Source of the DNA: Paludibacteraceae bacterium
Lineage (GTDB): Bacteria > Bacteroidota > Bacteroidia > Bacteroidales > Paludibacteraceae
DNA: 64,000 bases
Direction: 5' to 3'
Assembly (NCBI GenBank): GCA_017450685.1
Contig: JAFSTB010000020.1
Span: forward strand, 29,171 to 93,170
This document shows, in pieces, positions 50,570 to 58,803 of the stretch. The translations under genes were made by a program, and so were the position numbers. The notes under the pieces are model-generated. The model saw only the letters and a program-made list of their open reading frames with translations, did not search any database and had not been told where the DNA came from. Within the stretch, counting starts at the first letter, position 1; the number at the start of each line of letters is the position of its first letter.

Positions 50570-53338
50570 ATGGCAATCAAACTTATCAAAGCTTGTAAAG
50601 AACTCAACATCGGCATGTCCACCGCCGTGGAATTCTGTGCAAAGCAGGGTAAGGAAATCGCTACCGACCCTAATGTCCGTATCGAAGACGACCTGTATCT
50701 GCTTTTAGCCAAGGAATTCAACCGCGATATGGCAATCAAGTTAGAAGCAGAACGTCAGGCACAAGAACGCCAAGAACGTGAGATGCCGCAGACACTGACC
50801 GTTGAAGAGTCACGCACCAACCATATACCCACCGAGATACCTCAACCCAAGGTGGTGGGTAAGATCGACCTCGACGCAGAGCGCAAAGCCAAAGAAGAGG
50901 CTCAACGTCAAGCCGAAGAACAGGCTCGTCTGCAAGCCGAAGAGGCTGCGCGACTGGCTGCCGAACAAGAGGCTGCCAAACGTGCCGCTGAGGCTGCACG
51001 ACTGGCTCAGATAGAAACCGAACAGCGCGCTCACGAAGAAGAGAAAGCAAAAAAAGAGGCTGAAAGAAAAGCCAAAGAAGAAGTGCAAAAGGCTGAAAAA
51101 GAGACTAAAAAAGAGCAACCTAAAACAGAACAATCAAAGGCGGAAGTGTTCACTCTGCGTAAACCGCAACTGACAGCACAACCTAAGGTAGTTGGCAAAA
51201 TAGACCTCGACAGCCTCAATCAAGCCACTCACCCCACCAAAAAAAGCAAAGAGGAAAAACGCAAAGAGCGCGAAGAACGTATGCAAGCTAATAATGCTAA
51301 TAATGGCGCGCAAGGCGGTGAGAAACGTAAACGCGAACGCATCAAACAAAACAAGGTGGACATCAACGATGCACGCAACCAAAAAGGTAAAACCAATAAG
51401 AACAATAAACGACCCGTCAAAGTGGAAGTGGACGACGAAGAGGTGCAACGCCAGATAAAAGAGACGTTGGTGCGTCTGCAAAGCCAGAAAGGTAAAACAG
51501 CCACTTCCAAACATAAACGCGACCGCCGACAACTCGAACGCGAAAAAATGGCGGAGGAGAAAAAAGCAGAACAAGCACAGTCAACAGTGCTCAAACTCAC
51601 TGAGTTCGTCACAGTTAACGACCTCGCCGTGATGATGAACGTTCCCGTAACCAAGATTATCGGTACTTGTATGTCGCTCGGTATGATGGTGAGTATCAAC
51701 CAACGCCTCGACGCAGAAACAATCAACATCGTTGCAGAAGAGTTCGGCTTCACCACCGAGTTCGTCTCGGCGGAAGTGGTGCACGACATACAACAAGAGG
51801 AAGAGGTTAACAATGAGGAAGATATGGAAGAACGTTGCCCTATCATCACCGTTATGGGACACGTCGATCATGGTAAGACCTCATTGCTCGACCATATACG
51901 CAACACTAATGTCATTGCCGGTGAAGCAGGTGGTATAACACAACATATAGGTGCTTATAATGTGCAACTGAAGAACGGTCGCCACCTCACTTTCCTTGAC
52001 ACCCCGGGTCACGAAGCCTTCACCGCTATGCGTGCACGTGGTGCCAAAGTGACGGATATAGCCATTATCATCGTTGCTGCCGACGACGGCGTGATGCCAC
52101 AGACAAGAGAGGCTATATCACACGCTCAAGCAGCAGGCGTACCAATGATCTTCGCTATCAATAAGTGCGATAAACCCGGCGCTAACCCCGAAAAGATAAA
52201 AGAGGAACTGGCTAATATGAACCTCTTGGTTGAGGACTGGGGCGGCAAATATCAGTCGCAAGACATATCCGCAAAGAAAGGTACGGGTGTGTTCGAACTG
52301 CTTGAGAAAGTGCTGCTTGAAGCCGATATGCTCGACCTCAAAGCCAATCCTAAACGTCGCGCTAAAGGCTCTATCATCGAGTCCTCACTCGACAAAGGGC
52401 GTGGCTATGTCTCCACCGTTCTTGTCAGCGACGGCACACTGCACATGGGCGATATAGTGCTTGCAGGCTCTTTCCACGGTAAAGTGCGCGCTATGTTCAA
52501 CGAACGCGGACAAAGCATCGACAAAGCACTGCCCGGTGAACCTGCCGTCATACTCGGTCTGAACGGAGCACCTACAGCAGGCGATGAGTTCAATGTGATG
52601 CCTAACGAACAAGAAGCCAGACAGATAGCCACCAAACGTGAACAACTGCAACGCGAGATGTCTATCCGTACAAAGAAACATATAGGCTTGGAAGAGATAG
52701 GACGACGACTCGCTATCGGCGACTTCAAAGAACTCAACCTCATCGTCAAAGCAGACGTGGACGGCTCGGTGGAAGCACTCTCCGACTCGCTGATCAAACT
52801 ATCAACGGAAAACATACAAGTCAATGTCATCCACAAAGGTGTGGGTGCTATCTCCGACTCCGATATCCTCTTGGCAGAGGCTTCCGAGGCTATCATCATC
52901 GGCTTCAACGTCCGTCCTACAGGTACGGCACGAAAGATGGCTGACACCGCTGAAGTGGACGTGCGCGTTTATAACATCATCTACGATGCCATCGAAGAAG
53001 TCAAATCCGCTATGGAAGGTATGCTCTCACCCGACATAAAAGAAGAAGTGACTGCCACTCTCGAAGTAAGACAGACCTTCCATATATCCAAAGTGGGTAC
53101 TATAGCAGGCTGCGTGGTCAAAGAAGGTAAGGTTAAACGCTCTAATAAAGTGCGCGTTATACGTGACGGTATTGTTATCTTCACAGGCGACCTCGCCTCA
53201 CTCAAACACGGCAAAGATGATGTCAAAGAGATGGGTGTCAACCAAGAGTGCGGCGTAAGTATTCGCTCTTATAACGACCTCGTGGAAGGTGACCTGCTCG
53301 AAACATTCGAACAGATAGAAGTTGCCAAAACACTCTAA
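50570..53338 (+). CDS. infB: Translation initiation factor IF-2
   Basis: 922 aa. A long charged N-terminal region (about residues 60-340), rich in Ala/Glu/Lys heptads ([17 protein letters not shown]), precedes the conserved core. The GTPase domain has [25 protein letters not shown] and [10 protein letters not shown]. Domains II and IV follow ([21 protein letters not shown] near the C-terminus, key part AGCVVKEGK). IF-2 delivers initiator tRNA to the 30S subunit. A 12-bp hairpin about 45 bp downstream probably ends the operon. Confidence 0.97.
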   Translation: MAIKLIKACKELNIGMSTAVEFCAKQGKEIATDPNVRIEDDLYLLLAKEFNRDMAIKLEAERQAQERQEREMPQTLTVEESRTNHIPTEIPQPKVVGKIDLDAERKAKEEAQRQAEEQARLQAEEAARLAAEQEAAKRAAEAARLAQIETEQRAHEEEKAKKEAERKAKEEVQKAEKETKKEQPKTEQSKAEVFTLRKPQLTAQPKVVGKIDLDSLNQATHPTKKSKEEKRKEREERMQANNANNGAQGGEKRKRERIKQNKVDINDARNQKGKTNKNNKRPVKVEVDDEEVQRQIKETLVRLQSQKGKTATSKHKRDRRQLEREKMAEEKKAEQAQSTVLKLTEFVTVNDLAVMMNVPVTKIIGTCMSLGMMVSINQRLDAETINIVAEEFGFTTEFVSAEVVHDIQQEEEVNNEEDMEERCPIITVMGHVDHGKTSLLDHIRNTNVIAGEAGGITQHIGAYNVQLKNGRHLTFLDTPGHEAFTAMRARGAKVTDIAIIIVAADDGVMPQTREAISHAQAAGVPMIFAINKCDKPGANPEKIKEELANMNLLVEDWGGKYQSQDISAKKGTGVFELLEKVLLEADMLDLKANPKRRAKGSIIESSLDKGRGYVSTVLVSDGTLHMGDIVLAGSFHGKVRAMFNERGQSIDKALPGEPAVILGLNGAPTAGDEFNVMPNEQEARQIATKREQLQREMSIRTKKHIGLEEIGRRLAIGDFKELNLIVKADVDGSVEALSDSLIKLSTENIQVNVIHKGVGAISDSDILLAEASEAIIIGFNVRPTGTARKMADTAEVDVRVYNIIYDAIEEVKSAMEGMLSPDIKEEVTATLEVRQTFHISKVGTIAGCVVKEGKVKRSNKVRVIRDGIVIFTGDLASLKHGKDDVKEMGVNQECGVSIRSYNDLVEGDLLETFEQIEVAKTL

Positions 53339-53383
53339 AAACCTGCCATTTTGGCAGAAATAAACATTTGGCACGGATTTGGT

Positions 53384-53416
53384 AAGTATCAGACAGGACG
53401 GACTTGTCTGATACTT
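53384..53416 (+). terminator. Terminator of the rimP-nusA-infB operon
   Basis: AAGTATCAGACA (53384-53395) pairs with TGTCTGATACTT (53405-53416) around a 9-nt loop and is followed by TTCT. A smaller stem (CTGCCATTTTGGCAG, 53343-53357) precedes it. Confidence 0.8.
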
Positions 53417-53476
53417 TTCTAATATGTTCAATCCGCCGGCTAACATAATGCAAATAACTTAAAATCATTATTATAT

Positions 53477-55468
53477 ATGTCAAAAGGTAATATTGGGGTA
53501 ACAAGTGATAATATCTTCCCCGTCATCAAGAAATTTTTGTACAGTGACCACGAGATCTTCCTTCGCGAACTGATTAGTAATGCCGTTGATGCCACACAAA
53601 AACTCAAAACCCTCGCTTCCGTGGGAGAAGTGAAAGGCGACTTAGGCGATACACGCGTGCGCGTCACCATCGATAAACAGAAAAAAACACTCACTGTCAG
53701 CGACCATGGCATAGGTATGACCGCCGACGAAGTGGATAAGTATATCAACCAAATAGCCTTCTCCGGAGCGGAGGAGTTCCTCGATAAATACAAAGACAAA
53801 ACAGAAGCCATCATCGGACATTTCGGTTTGGGCTTCTATAGTTCCTTTATGGTGTCCGACAAAGTGGAGATCTTCTCACTCTCCTATAAAGACGATGCCA
53901 AAGCCGTTCATTGGACCTGCACAGGCAACCCCGAATACACTATGGAAGAGACCATCAAAGCAGAACGAGGTACGGATATAGTGCTGCATATCAATAGCGA
54001 GTTCGAACAGTATTTGGAAGATGCCACCGTGGAAGGACTGCTCAAAAAATACTGCAAGTTCCTGCCTGTTGAAATAGCCTTCGGAAAAAAGAAAGAATGG
54101 AAAGAGGGTAAAGAAGTGGAACTCGACGAAGAAAATATCATCAACGATATTCACCCCGCGTGGACACGCAAACCCTCTGAGATGACCGAAGATGACTATA
54201 AGAAGTTCTACCACCAACTCTATCCCGACCAATACGAAGAACCGCTCTTCCATATTCACCTCAATGTCGATTATCCCTTCCACCTCACCGGTATCCTCTA
54301 TTTCCCGCGCATCAAACGCAACATCGACGTAAGAAGGAACAAGATACAACTATATTGCAATCAGGTCTTCGTTACCGACGAAGTGGAAAACATCGTACCC
54401 GAATACCTCACACTGCTTCACGGTGTGATCGACTCACCCGACATCCCGCTTAACGTCAGCCGTAGTTACCTGCAGTCGGACAACAACGTGAAAAAAATAT
54501 CTTCGCACATAACCAAAAAAGTAGCCGACAAACTGTCCGAACTCTACAAAAACGACAAAGACGACTTCTGCAAGAAATGGGACGATATCAAACTCTTCAT
54601 ACAATTCGGTATGCTCTCCGACGAGAAGTTCTACGAACGTGCCACAGGTTTCGCACTGCTCAAAAACCTTGAAGGTAACTATTTCACCCTTGCCGAATAT
54701 AAAGAGAAAGTGAAAGAGAACCAGACAGATAAAGACGGTAATCTGGTGCTGCTCTATGCTCAGGATGCAGACTCTTCCTACGCCTATATAGAACGCGCTA
54801 AACAGAAAGGTTACGACGTGCTGCTTATGGACGGCGAATTGGACGTACACGCTATGTCGCAAGCCGAACAAAAAGATATGGCAAACCGCAAAGACGGTGA
54901 GAAAGGGTCACTGCGCTTCGTCAGAGTGGATAGCGATACAATAGAAAACCTCATACGAAAAGAAGAAACAGTACAAGATAACTACACCGCCGAACAAAAA
55001 GAAGGCATAACCAAAGCCTTCGAAAACTGCCTGCCACAAAACGAACGACTCCGCTATTACGTCAATTGCGAAGCAGCAGCGGCTGACGCACTGCCCGTTT
55101 TCCTCACTCAAAACGAGTTTATGAGACGTATGAAAGAGATGTCACAACACCAACAAAGTATGTCTTTCTATGGCTCTATGCCCGACCAATATAACCTCGT
55201 AATCAATACTGCTCATCCCATAGTGAAAGAACTAATCGACAAAATGACATCCGAAATTGTCGAAGAAACAGTCGATAAAACACCCGACGAGAACAACAGC
55301 AATGACGATAATAAGGTGCAGGAAACAGTCACCAAAACCGTCTATACTCTTTCTAATGAAGATGAGCGACTCAAACAACTCATCGACATTGCACTGCTCG
55401 CTTCCGGACTGCTTAAAGGTGAAAGTCTGGCACAATTTGTAAAGCGAAGTGTCAATTTGTTACAATAA
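53477..55468 (+). CDS. htpG: Hsp90-family chaperone HtpG
   Basis: 663 aa. The GHKL ATPase domain is clear: FLRELISNAVDATQKL, VSDHGIGMTADEV and IIGHFGLGFYSSFMV (key residues in ELISNA, DxGIGM and GxFGxGFYS). The middle domain has DSPDIPLNVSRSYLQSD with the conserved Arg. The C-terminal dimerisation domain is present. A stretch near residues 590-620 (TPDENNSNDDNKVQE) is a low-complexity insertion common in Bacteroidetes HtpG. Cytoplasmic ATP-dependent chaperone. Only about 60 bp separate it from the infB terminator; no consensus promoter was found there. Confidence 0.97.
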   Translation: MSKGNIGVTSDNIFPVIKKFLYSDHEIFLRELISNAVDATQKLKTLASVGEVKGDLGDTRVRVTIDKQKKTLTVSDHGIGMTADEVDKYINQIAFSGAEEFLDKYKDKTEAIIGHFGLGFYSSFMVSDKVEIFSLSYKDDAKAVHWTCTGNPEYTMEETIKAERGTDIVLHINSEFEQYLEDATVEGLLKKYCKFLPVEIAFGKKKEWKEGKEVELDEENIINDIHPAWTRKPSEMTEDDYKKFYHQLYPDQYEEPLFHIHLNVDYPFHLTGILYFPRIKRNIDVRRNKIQLYCNQVFVTDEVENIVPEYLTLLHGVIDSPDIPLNVSRSYLQSDNNVKKISSHITKKVADKLSELYKNDKDDFCKKWDDIKLFIQFGMLSDEKFYERATGFALLKNLEGNYFTLAEYKEKVKENQTDKDGNLVLLYAQDADSSYAYIERAKQKGYDVLLMDGELDVHAMSQAEQKDMANRKDGEKGSLRFVRVDSDTIENLIRKEETVQDNYTAEQKEGITKAFENCLPQNERLRYYVNCEAAAADALPVFLTQNEFMRRMKEMSQHQQSMSFYGSMPDQYNLVINTAHPIVKELIDKMTSEIVEETVDKTPDENNSNDDNKVQETVTKTVYTLSNEDERLKQLIDIALLASGLLKGESLAQFVKRSVNLLQ

Positions 55469-55479
55469 TTTGCACTTTT

Positions 55480-55511
55480 ATTTGCACATTAACACAAATT
55501 GCCTTACCTTT
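55480..55511 (+). promoter_or_regulatory. Promoter of the PUR-family gene
   Basis: TTTG at 55480-55483, a 20-bp spacer and TACCTTTG at 55504-55511, followed by CGGCG. The start codon is 45 bp downstream. Confidence 0.88.
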
Positions 55512-55556
55512 GCGGCGAAATGTTGAAAAATAGCATTTTTATTAAACAAAATTACT

Positions 55557-55985
55557 ATGGATAACCGCAGATTTGAAGACAAGCGCGAACCGGAGATAGT
55601 GTACTCGCGCGCCGTAAAGGCAGGCAAACGCATTTATTATTTGGATGTTAAAAAAGCACGTAACGACGATTTGTATCTGTGCATAACGGAAAGTAAACGC
55701 CGGCAAGCATTCGAAGACGAAGCGCCACAGTTTGAAAAACATAAACTCTTCCTATATAAAGAAGACTTCGCACATTTCACTGACGGACTGCAAGACGTTA
55801 TCAACTTCGTCAAAAACCAAGTGGGCGAGATTGCAGAACGTGAAGAATGGACCCCCGCTACACAAGATAATATAACAGGCGAAGAAGATATAACAGTGGA
55901 AGAAGAAAAAGAAGGAGTGGTGGAAGAACCTAAAGTGGAAGAAAAACCACGTCGCGGACTCTTCGGCTTCGACAGACGCAAATAA
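55557..55985 (+). CDS. PUR-alpha-like DNA/RNA-binding protein (DUF3276)
   Basis: 142 aa. IVYSRAVKAGKRIYYLDVKKAR with DLYLCITESKRR and HKLFLYKEDFAHFTDGLQDVI (key parts RTYYLDV-like RIYYLDV, KLFLYKEDF) is the single PUR repeat typical of Bacteroidetes and spirochaetes. The C-terminal 45 residues are acidic/low complexity (EEEKEGVVEEPKVEEKP) ending RRGLFGFDRRK. PUR proteins bind single-stranded nucleic acid; BpuR of Borrelia is a known member. It is monocistronic between a strong promoter and a terminator. Confidence 0.9.
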   Translation: MDNRRFEDKREPEIVYSRAVKAGKRIYYLDVKKARNDDLYLCITESKRRQAFEDEAPQFEKHKLFLYKEDFAHFTDGLQDVINFVKNQVGEIAEREEWTPATQDNITGEEDITVEEEKEGVVEEPKVEEKPRRGLFGFDRRK

Positions 55986-56015
55986 TGCAGACTAAACAAA
56001 TATGTGCTATCAATA

Positions 56016-56069
56016 AGATGCAACGAAGTCTGTGCAAAGAGTTAGATGCAACGAAGTCTGTGCAAAGAA
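56016..56069 (+). repeat. 28-bp direct repeat after the PUR gene
   Basis: AGATGCAACGAAGTCTGTGC and the next six bases recur exactly, starting at 56016 and 56044. No coding function is apparent. Confidence 0.9.
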
Positions 56070-56143
56070 TATAGTCGCAAATAAATAAACAACAAATTTA
56101 CAAACAATAGATAAGTCTTTACAAATTAGATTTATAGCAAAAA

Positions 56144-56164
56144 GCGGATGATCCTCTCATCCGC
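56144..56164. terminator. Terminator of the PUR gene (two-way)
   Basis: GCGGATGA (56144-56151) pairs with TCATCCGC (56157-56164) around a 5-nt loop, with AAA before and CTTTTTG after. It can also serve the converging lipoprotein gene. Confidence 0.88.
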
Positions 56165-56193
56165 CTTTTTGTGTGAAAATCAAGACCCTGGAG

Positions 56194-57288
56194 TTAGAAA
56201 GTGAAACCTACTGAAACAGTTAAAGACTCAAATAGCTCACTGACCTCAATCGAAAAGATATCTGTACCTACTGAAACATTCACGTGCTTGCCTATATATA
56301 AACCTAAACGTAAAGCACCATAAATAGACCCTTCAGTTGAAGAAAACTTCTCTTCTTTCGTAGAATTATAGTATCTACCATTCCTATATTCTTTATACGT
56401 TATTGTAGTTTTTTCGTTTTCCTTCCAAAAACCGACACCCACTCTCATATCAAGGAACGGTGCTACTTGAGTGCGAGAGAAATAGAAACGAGGATTGAAA
56501 TAGAAGTGCATAATCCAATCCTGTCCCGTTCTTTTGCTATCCTCATACTCTTTATTCAGGAATAGTCCATTTACGTTAGCACCTATACCAAGCATAGTAT
56601 GCTTGCTCACAAACCATAGATTCGACCAGTTGATGTTCATACCATGCGAATAAGGTTTGGTATCAGTCGCACCATCCCACGCACATACATAGCCCACATC
56701 AAGTGTACCATGGTATCTCTTCCTGCCATCAGCAGCACGCCAATCTTTATAGTCACGAGGTGTACGGCTCGACTTGGGAAAGAACGAAGGTGCTGTTGTG
56801 TTTCTTATATTTCTGCCATCCTTACCACCTCCAAGATAGATAACATTATTATTCACCGTTGGTGGCTGCAAACCGTTAAGAATACGCATATCCTCTTCAG
56901 TAGCAGTGCGGAAATGACGATAACGAGCAGGATAACCGCTAACAGTCATCTGATAGTTATTCTTAAATGCTTTCTCCCGCTGACTGACCACTCGCTCACG
57001 AGGCTCAATGATAACATCGGCTTTCGACTCCTCCATCATCTTGCCAATCAACACCTTGCTCATCTCTTCCTTCGATACCTGATGAGAGAAAGTGTTTTGC
57101 CAGGTAGTGTCCGCTGAGACATACACCGTATCCACCACCAAATCTGCCACTGTCGGCATCTGGGTGATATGGCTCTGTATATCTACCGACTTACCCGTAC
57201 GCAGACTATATGCACTCTGCGTCGTCTTGCAAGACACCATACCCGCTATCAGTATCAAACATATTGTCAGATTGCGAATATGTCTCAT
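56194..57288 (-). CDS. Lipoprotein with C-terminal beta-barrel-like domain
   Basis: 364 aa. Lipobox LILIAGMVSC near residue 20. The N-terminal 120 residues (VDIQSHITQMPTVADLVVDT, then ESKADVIIEPRERVV and MTVSGYPARYRHFR) match the neighbouring gene upstream. From about residue 190 (YHGTLDVGYVCAWDG) to the final VSVGFTF the pattern of alternating beta strands ending in Phe suggests an outer-membrane barrel. I do not recognise the family. The two paralogous genes are 6 bp apart, and probably form one transcript from upstream of 57843. Confidence 0.75.
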   Translation of the reverse strand: MRHIRNLTICLILIAGMVSCKTTQSAYSLRTGKSVDIQSHITQMPTVADLVVDTVYVSADTTWQNTFSHQVSKEEMSKVLIGKMMEESKADVIIEPRERVVSQREKAFKNNYQMTVSGYPARYRHFRTATEEDMRILNGLQPPTVNNNVIYLGGGKDGRNIRNTTAPSFFPKSSRTPRDYKDWRAADGRKRYHGTLDVGYVCAWDGATDTKPYSHGMNINWSNLWFVSKHTMLGIGANVNGLFLNKEYEDSKRTGQDWIMHFYFNPRFYFSRTQVAPFLDMRVGVGFWKENEKTTITYKEYRNGRYYNSTKEEKFSSTEGSIYGALRLGLYIGKHVNVSVGTDIFSIEVSELFESLTVSVGFTF

Positions 57289-57294
57289 AATACA

Positions 57295-57843
57295 CTATTT
57301 TCTGCGATTCTTAACTTGTTCTTTCGCCTGAGGTTGTGACTCCGAAGCAGCAGTAGCATCTTTCTCACATGCTTTCGGAGCCGGATTAACCACCTCATTA
57401 CGTATCTCACCACCATTGATTACCATCTGTGGAGCATTCTGAGCCTTCTCCTTCTCAATCAAGAACTTCTGCTGCTCCTCAAATGAGATATTGCGGAAAT
57501 TAGTGTGACGAGCGGGATAACCACTGACAGTAACACTTGTCAAACGATTGTCTATATAATCGTATGTGAAAAGAGGATTGATAAGCACATCCGCATTGTG
57601 CTTCTCTAATAACAGACCAATAGCGTTCTCACGTATCTTGTCCGCTGACATCATCACACCCTGCTCTACATCCATCGTAAACGATACCTTGTCCTCACTC
57701 ACCTGCAAATCAGCCGTCGTCCACTGAGCACGCATCTCAACCGGTACATCTGTCGAACGAGCAGTACGAAAGGTACACGAAACACTACTTGAGCAAGATG
57801 CCATCAGACAAATTGCAACCAAAGGCAAGAAAAACTTTTTCAT
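57295..57843 (-). CDS. Small lipoprotein paralogous to the N-terminal domain of its neighbour
   Basis: 182 aa. Lipobox VAICLMASC near residue 17. ENAIGLLLEKHNADVLINPLF and VTVSGYPARHTNFR align with ESKADVIIEP and MTVSGYPARYRHFR of the next gene, so one domain is shared; the barrel part is absent and replaced by a Gln/Lys-rich tail. No recognised family. The promoter region on the minus strand is weak (a TAACTTTC -7-like element at 57867-57860, TTTG at 57889-57886), directly beside the first mosaic dyad. Confidence 0.75.
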   Translation of the reverse strand: MKKFFLPLVAICLMASCSSSVSCTFRTARSTDVPVEMRAQWTTADLQVSEDKVSFTMDVEQGVMMSADKIRENAIGLLLEKHNADVLINPLFTYDYIDNRLTSVTVSGYPARHTNFRNISFEEQQKFLIEKEKAQNAPQMVINGGEIRNEVVNPAPKACEKDATAASESQPQAKEQVKNRRK

Positions 57844-57889
57844 AGTCTTTTGATTTTAAGAAAGTTATAAATAGTTAATAAAATACAAA

Positions 57890-57921
57890 CTGCTCAAATA
57901 AACGAACGGTTTTATTGGGAC
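57890..57921. repeat. Mosaic dyad 1 (half-site types a | b')
   Basis: Left half CTGCTCAAATAAACG (type a), right half CGGTTTTATTGGGAC (type b, inverted), joined through an AACGAACGG core. It lies upstream of the lipoprotein pair on their promoter side. Confidence 0.8.
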
Positions 57922-58124
57922 ACATTTTGCCGAATTTTACCCCAAAAATCAAGATAACAGCTGCTAACCGAACCTACAAATTGCCCTTTTCTTATGCCAA
58001 ACTGCTTTTGACAAAATGACACACATTTTCCTTTATAAAATATCATTTTTGGGTCATTGAGTATGTTTTCCCTATCAAAATTTAACTATATGTTGCAAAA
58101 ATATAACAAAAAAGTGCGCAGAAA

Positions 58125-58156
58125 TTTGCACACTTGCTTTCTTTGTTTTACCTTTG
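58125..58156 (+). promoter_or_regulatory. Orphan promoter pointing rightward
   Basis: TTTG at 58125-58128, a 20-bp spacer and TACCTTTG at 58149-58156, then CCGC. No convincing gene follows; mosaic dyad 2 starts 26 bp downstream. Confidence 0.75.
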
Positions 58157-58182
58157 CCGCTGTTAGAGAACAAAAAATACTT

Positions 58183-58214
58183 GTCCCAATAAAACCGTTC
58201 GGTTTTGTTGGGAC
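58183..58214. repeat. Mosaic dyad 2 (half-site types b | b')
   Basis: GTCCCAATAAAACCG pairs with CGGTTTTGTTGGGAC around TT; 14 of 15 positions match. Both arms are of type b. Confidence 0.9.
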
Positions 58215-58339
58215 AAATCGTTGTAAGTGGCTGGTAATGAGTGGAGAGTTTTTATGGTTGAGAGTGGAGATGCTTGTTGGGTACGCAGGAAGGCACACCT
58301 GCGTACTGAAATTGGCTTATCAATCATTGGAAAGAAAAA

Positions 58340-58372
58340 CTGCTCGAAAACGAACGGTTTTATTTTGAGCAG
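58340..58372. repeat. Mosaic dyad 3 (half-site types a | a')
   Basis: CTGCTCGAAAACG on the left and GTTTTATTTTGAGCAG on the right, both of type a, through a CGAACGG core. Confidence 0.85.
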
Positions 58373-58445
58373 TTTGTATGCGTCGCGATATCGAAGAGAG
58401 ACCTTCATAAGGTTCTGATAATAAAAATAGTGCCGAAATATGTCG

Positions 58446-58476
58446 CAAATGTAAAGCAATATTTTTACTGCTCAAA
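58446..58476 (-). promoter_or_regulatory. Orphan promoter pointing leftward
   Basis: On the minus strand TTTG (58476-58473), a 19-bp spacer and TACATTTG (58453-58446). The -33 box lies inside the type a half of dyad 4. No clear gene is downstream. Confidence 0.65.
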
Positions 58477-58500
58477 ATAACCGTTCGGTTTTGTTGGGAC
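58468..58500. repeat. Mosaic dyad 4 (half-site types a | b')
   Basis: CTGCTCAAAATAACCG on the left (type a) and CGGTTTTGTTGGGAC on the right (type b inverted), through a CCGTTCGG core. Same half-site order as dyad 1. The 960 bp from 57844 to 58803 hold only these repeats, the two orphan promoters and the ATPase promoter. Confidence 0.85.
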
Positions 58501-58648
58501 GGGTAAACGGCTTGTAATCAGGCGAATTGACGTTTTTAGTCTCAGGCAGGACTCCAGCTCCCCCAAGTGAATCCAACCGCAGGTGACACACCTGCGTACC
58601 CAACACGCACGGCTCTGCCGATCGTTCGGAGCGAAGCGGAGATAAGAA

Positions 58649-58692
58649 GTAACCAACATGCAGTTACGAAGCGACCTTTGACGTACTGAAAA
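58649..58692. repeat. Bracketing repeat R, copy 1
   Basis: GTAACCAACATGCA followed by GTTACGAAGCGACCTTTGAC and GTACTGAAAA. The same block recurs at 60265-60310 and, less completely, at 61850-61881. Copies 1 and 2 enclose ATPase copy 4. Confidence 0.85.
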
Positions 58693-58743
58693 TTTGTACT
58701 CAGTTGCAAAAAATGATGAATTTTGAGAAATTTTTGCAATCCC

Positions 58744-58776
58744 TTGTAATTATTTTACAAAAACATACTATCTTTG
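58744..58776 (+). promoter_or_regulatory. Promoter region of ATPase copy 4 with dyads
   Basis: The -7 box TATCTTTG is at 58769-58776; TTG at 58744-58746 is the nearest -33-like element (22-bp spacer). Two dyads lie around it: TTGCAAAAA (58704-58712) with TTTTTGCAA (58731-58739), and TTGTAA / TTACAA (58744-58760). Confidence 0.6.
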
Positions 58777-58803
58777 CAGCGGATTTCAAAAACTCATAAT
58801 GTT

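Larger units (their letters stand above)
58275..58605. repeat. Inverted repeat pair of an interspersed element
   Basis: TGTTGGGTACGCAGG at 58275-58289 is the exact reverse complement of CCTGCGTACCCAACA at 58591-58605. Each also has a nearby internal match (ACACCTGCG). The pair encloses dyads 3 and 4. Confidence 0.75.

Noticed and set aside
53339-53476. Promoter of htpG
   Set aside because: No TAnnTTTG with a fitting TTTG upstream; a weak TTTGG at 53380 overlaps the infB terminator.
58057-58459. ORFs of about 100 residues on both strands in the repeat island
   Set aside because: They run through promoters and mosaic dyads, overlap each other, and have no family signature; their codons are just the translation of repeats.
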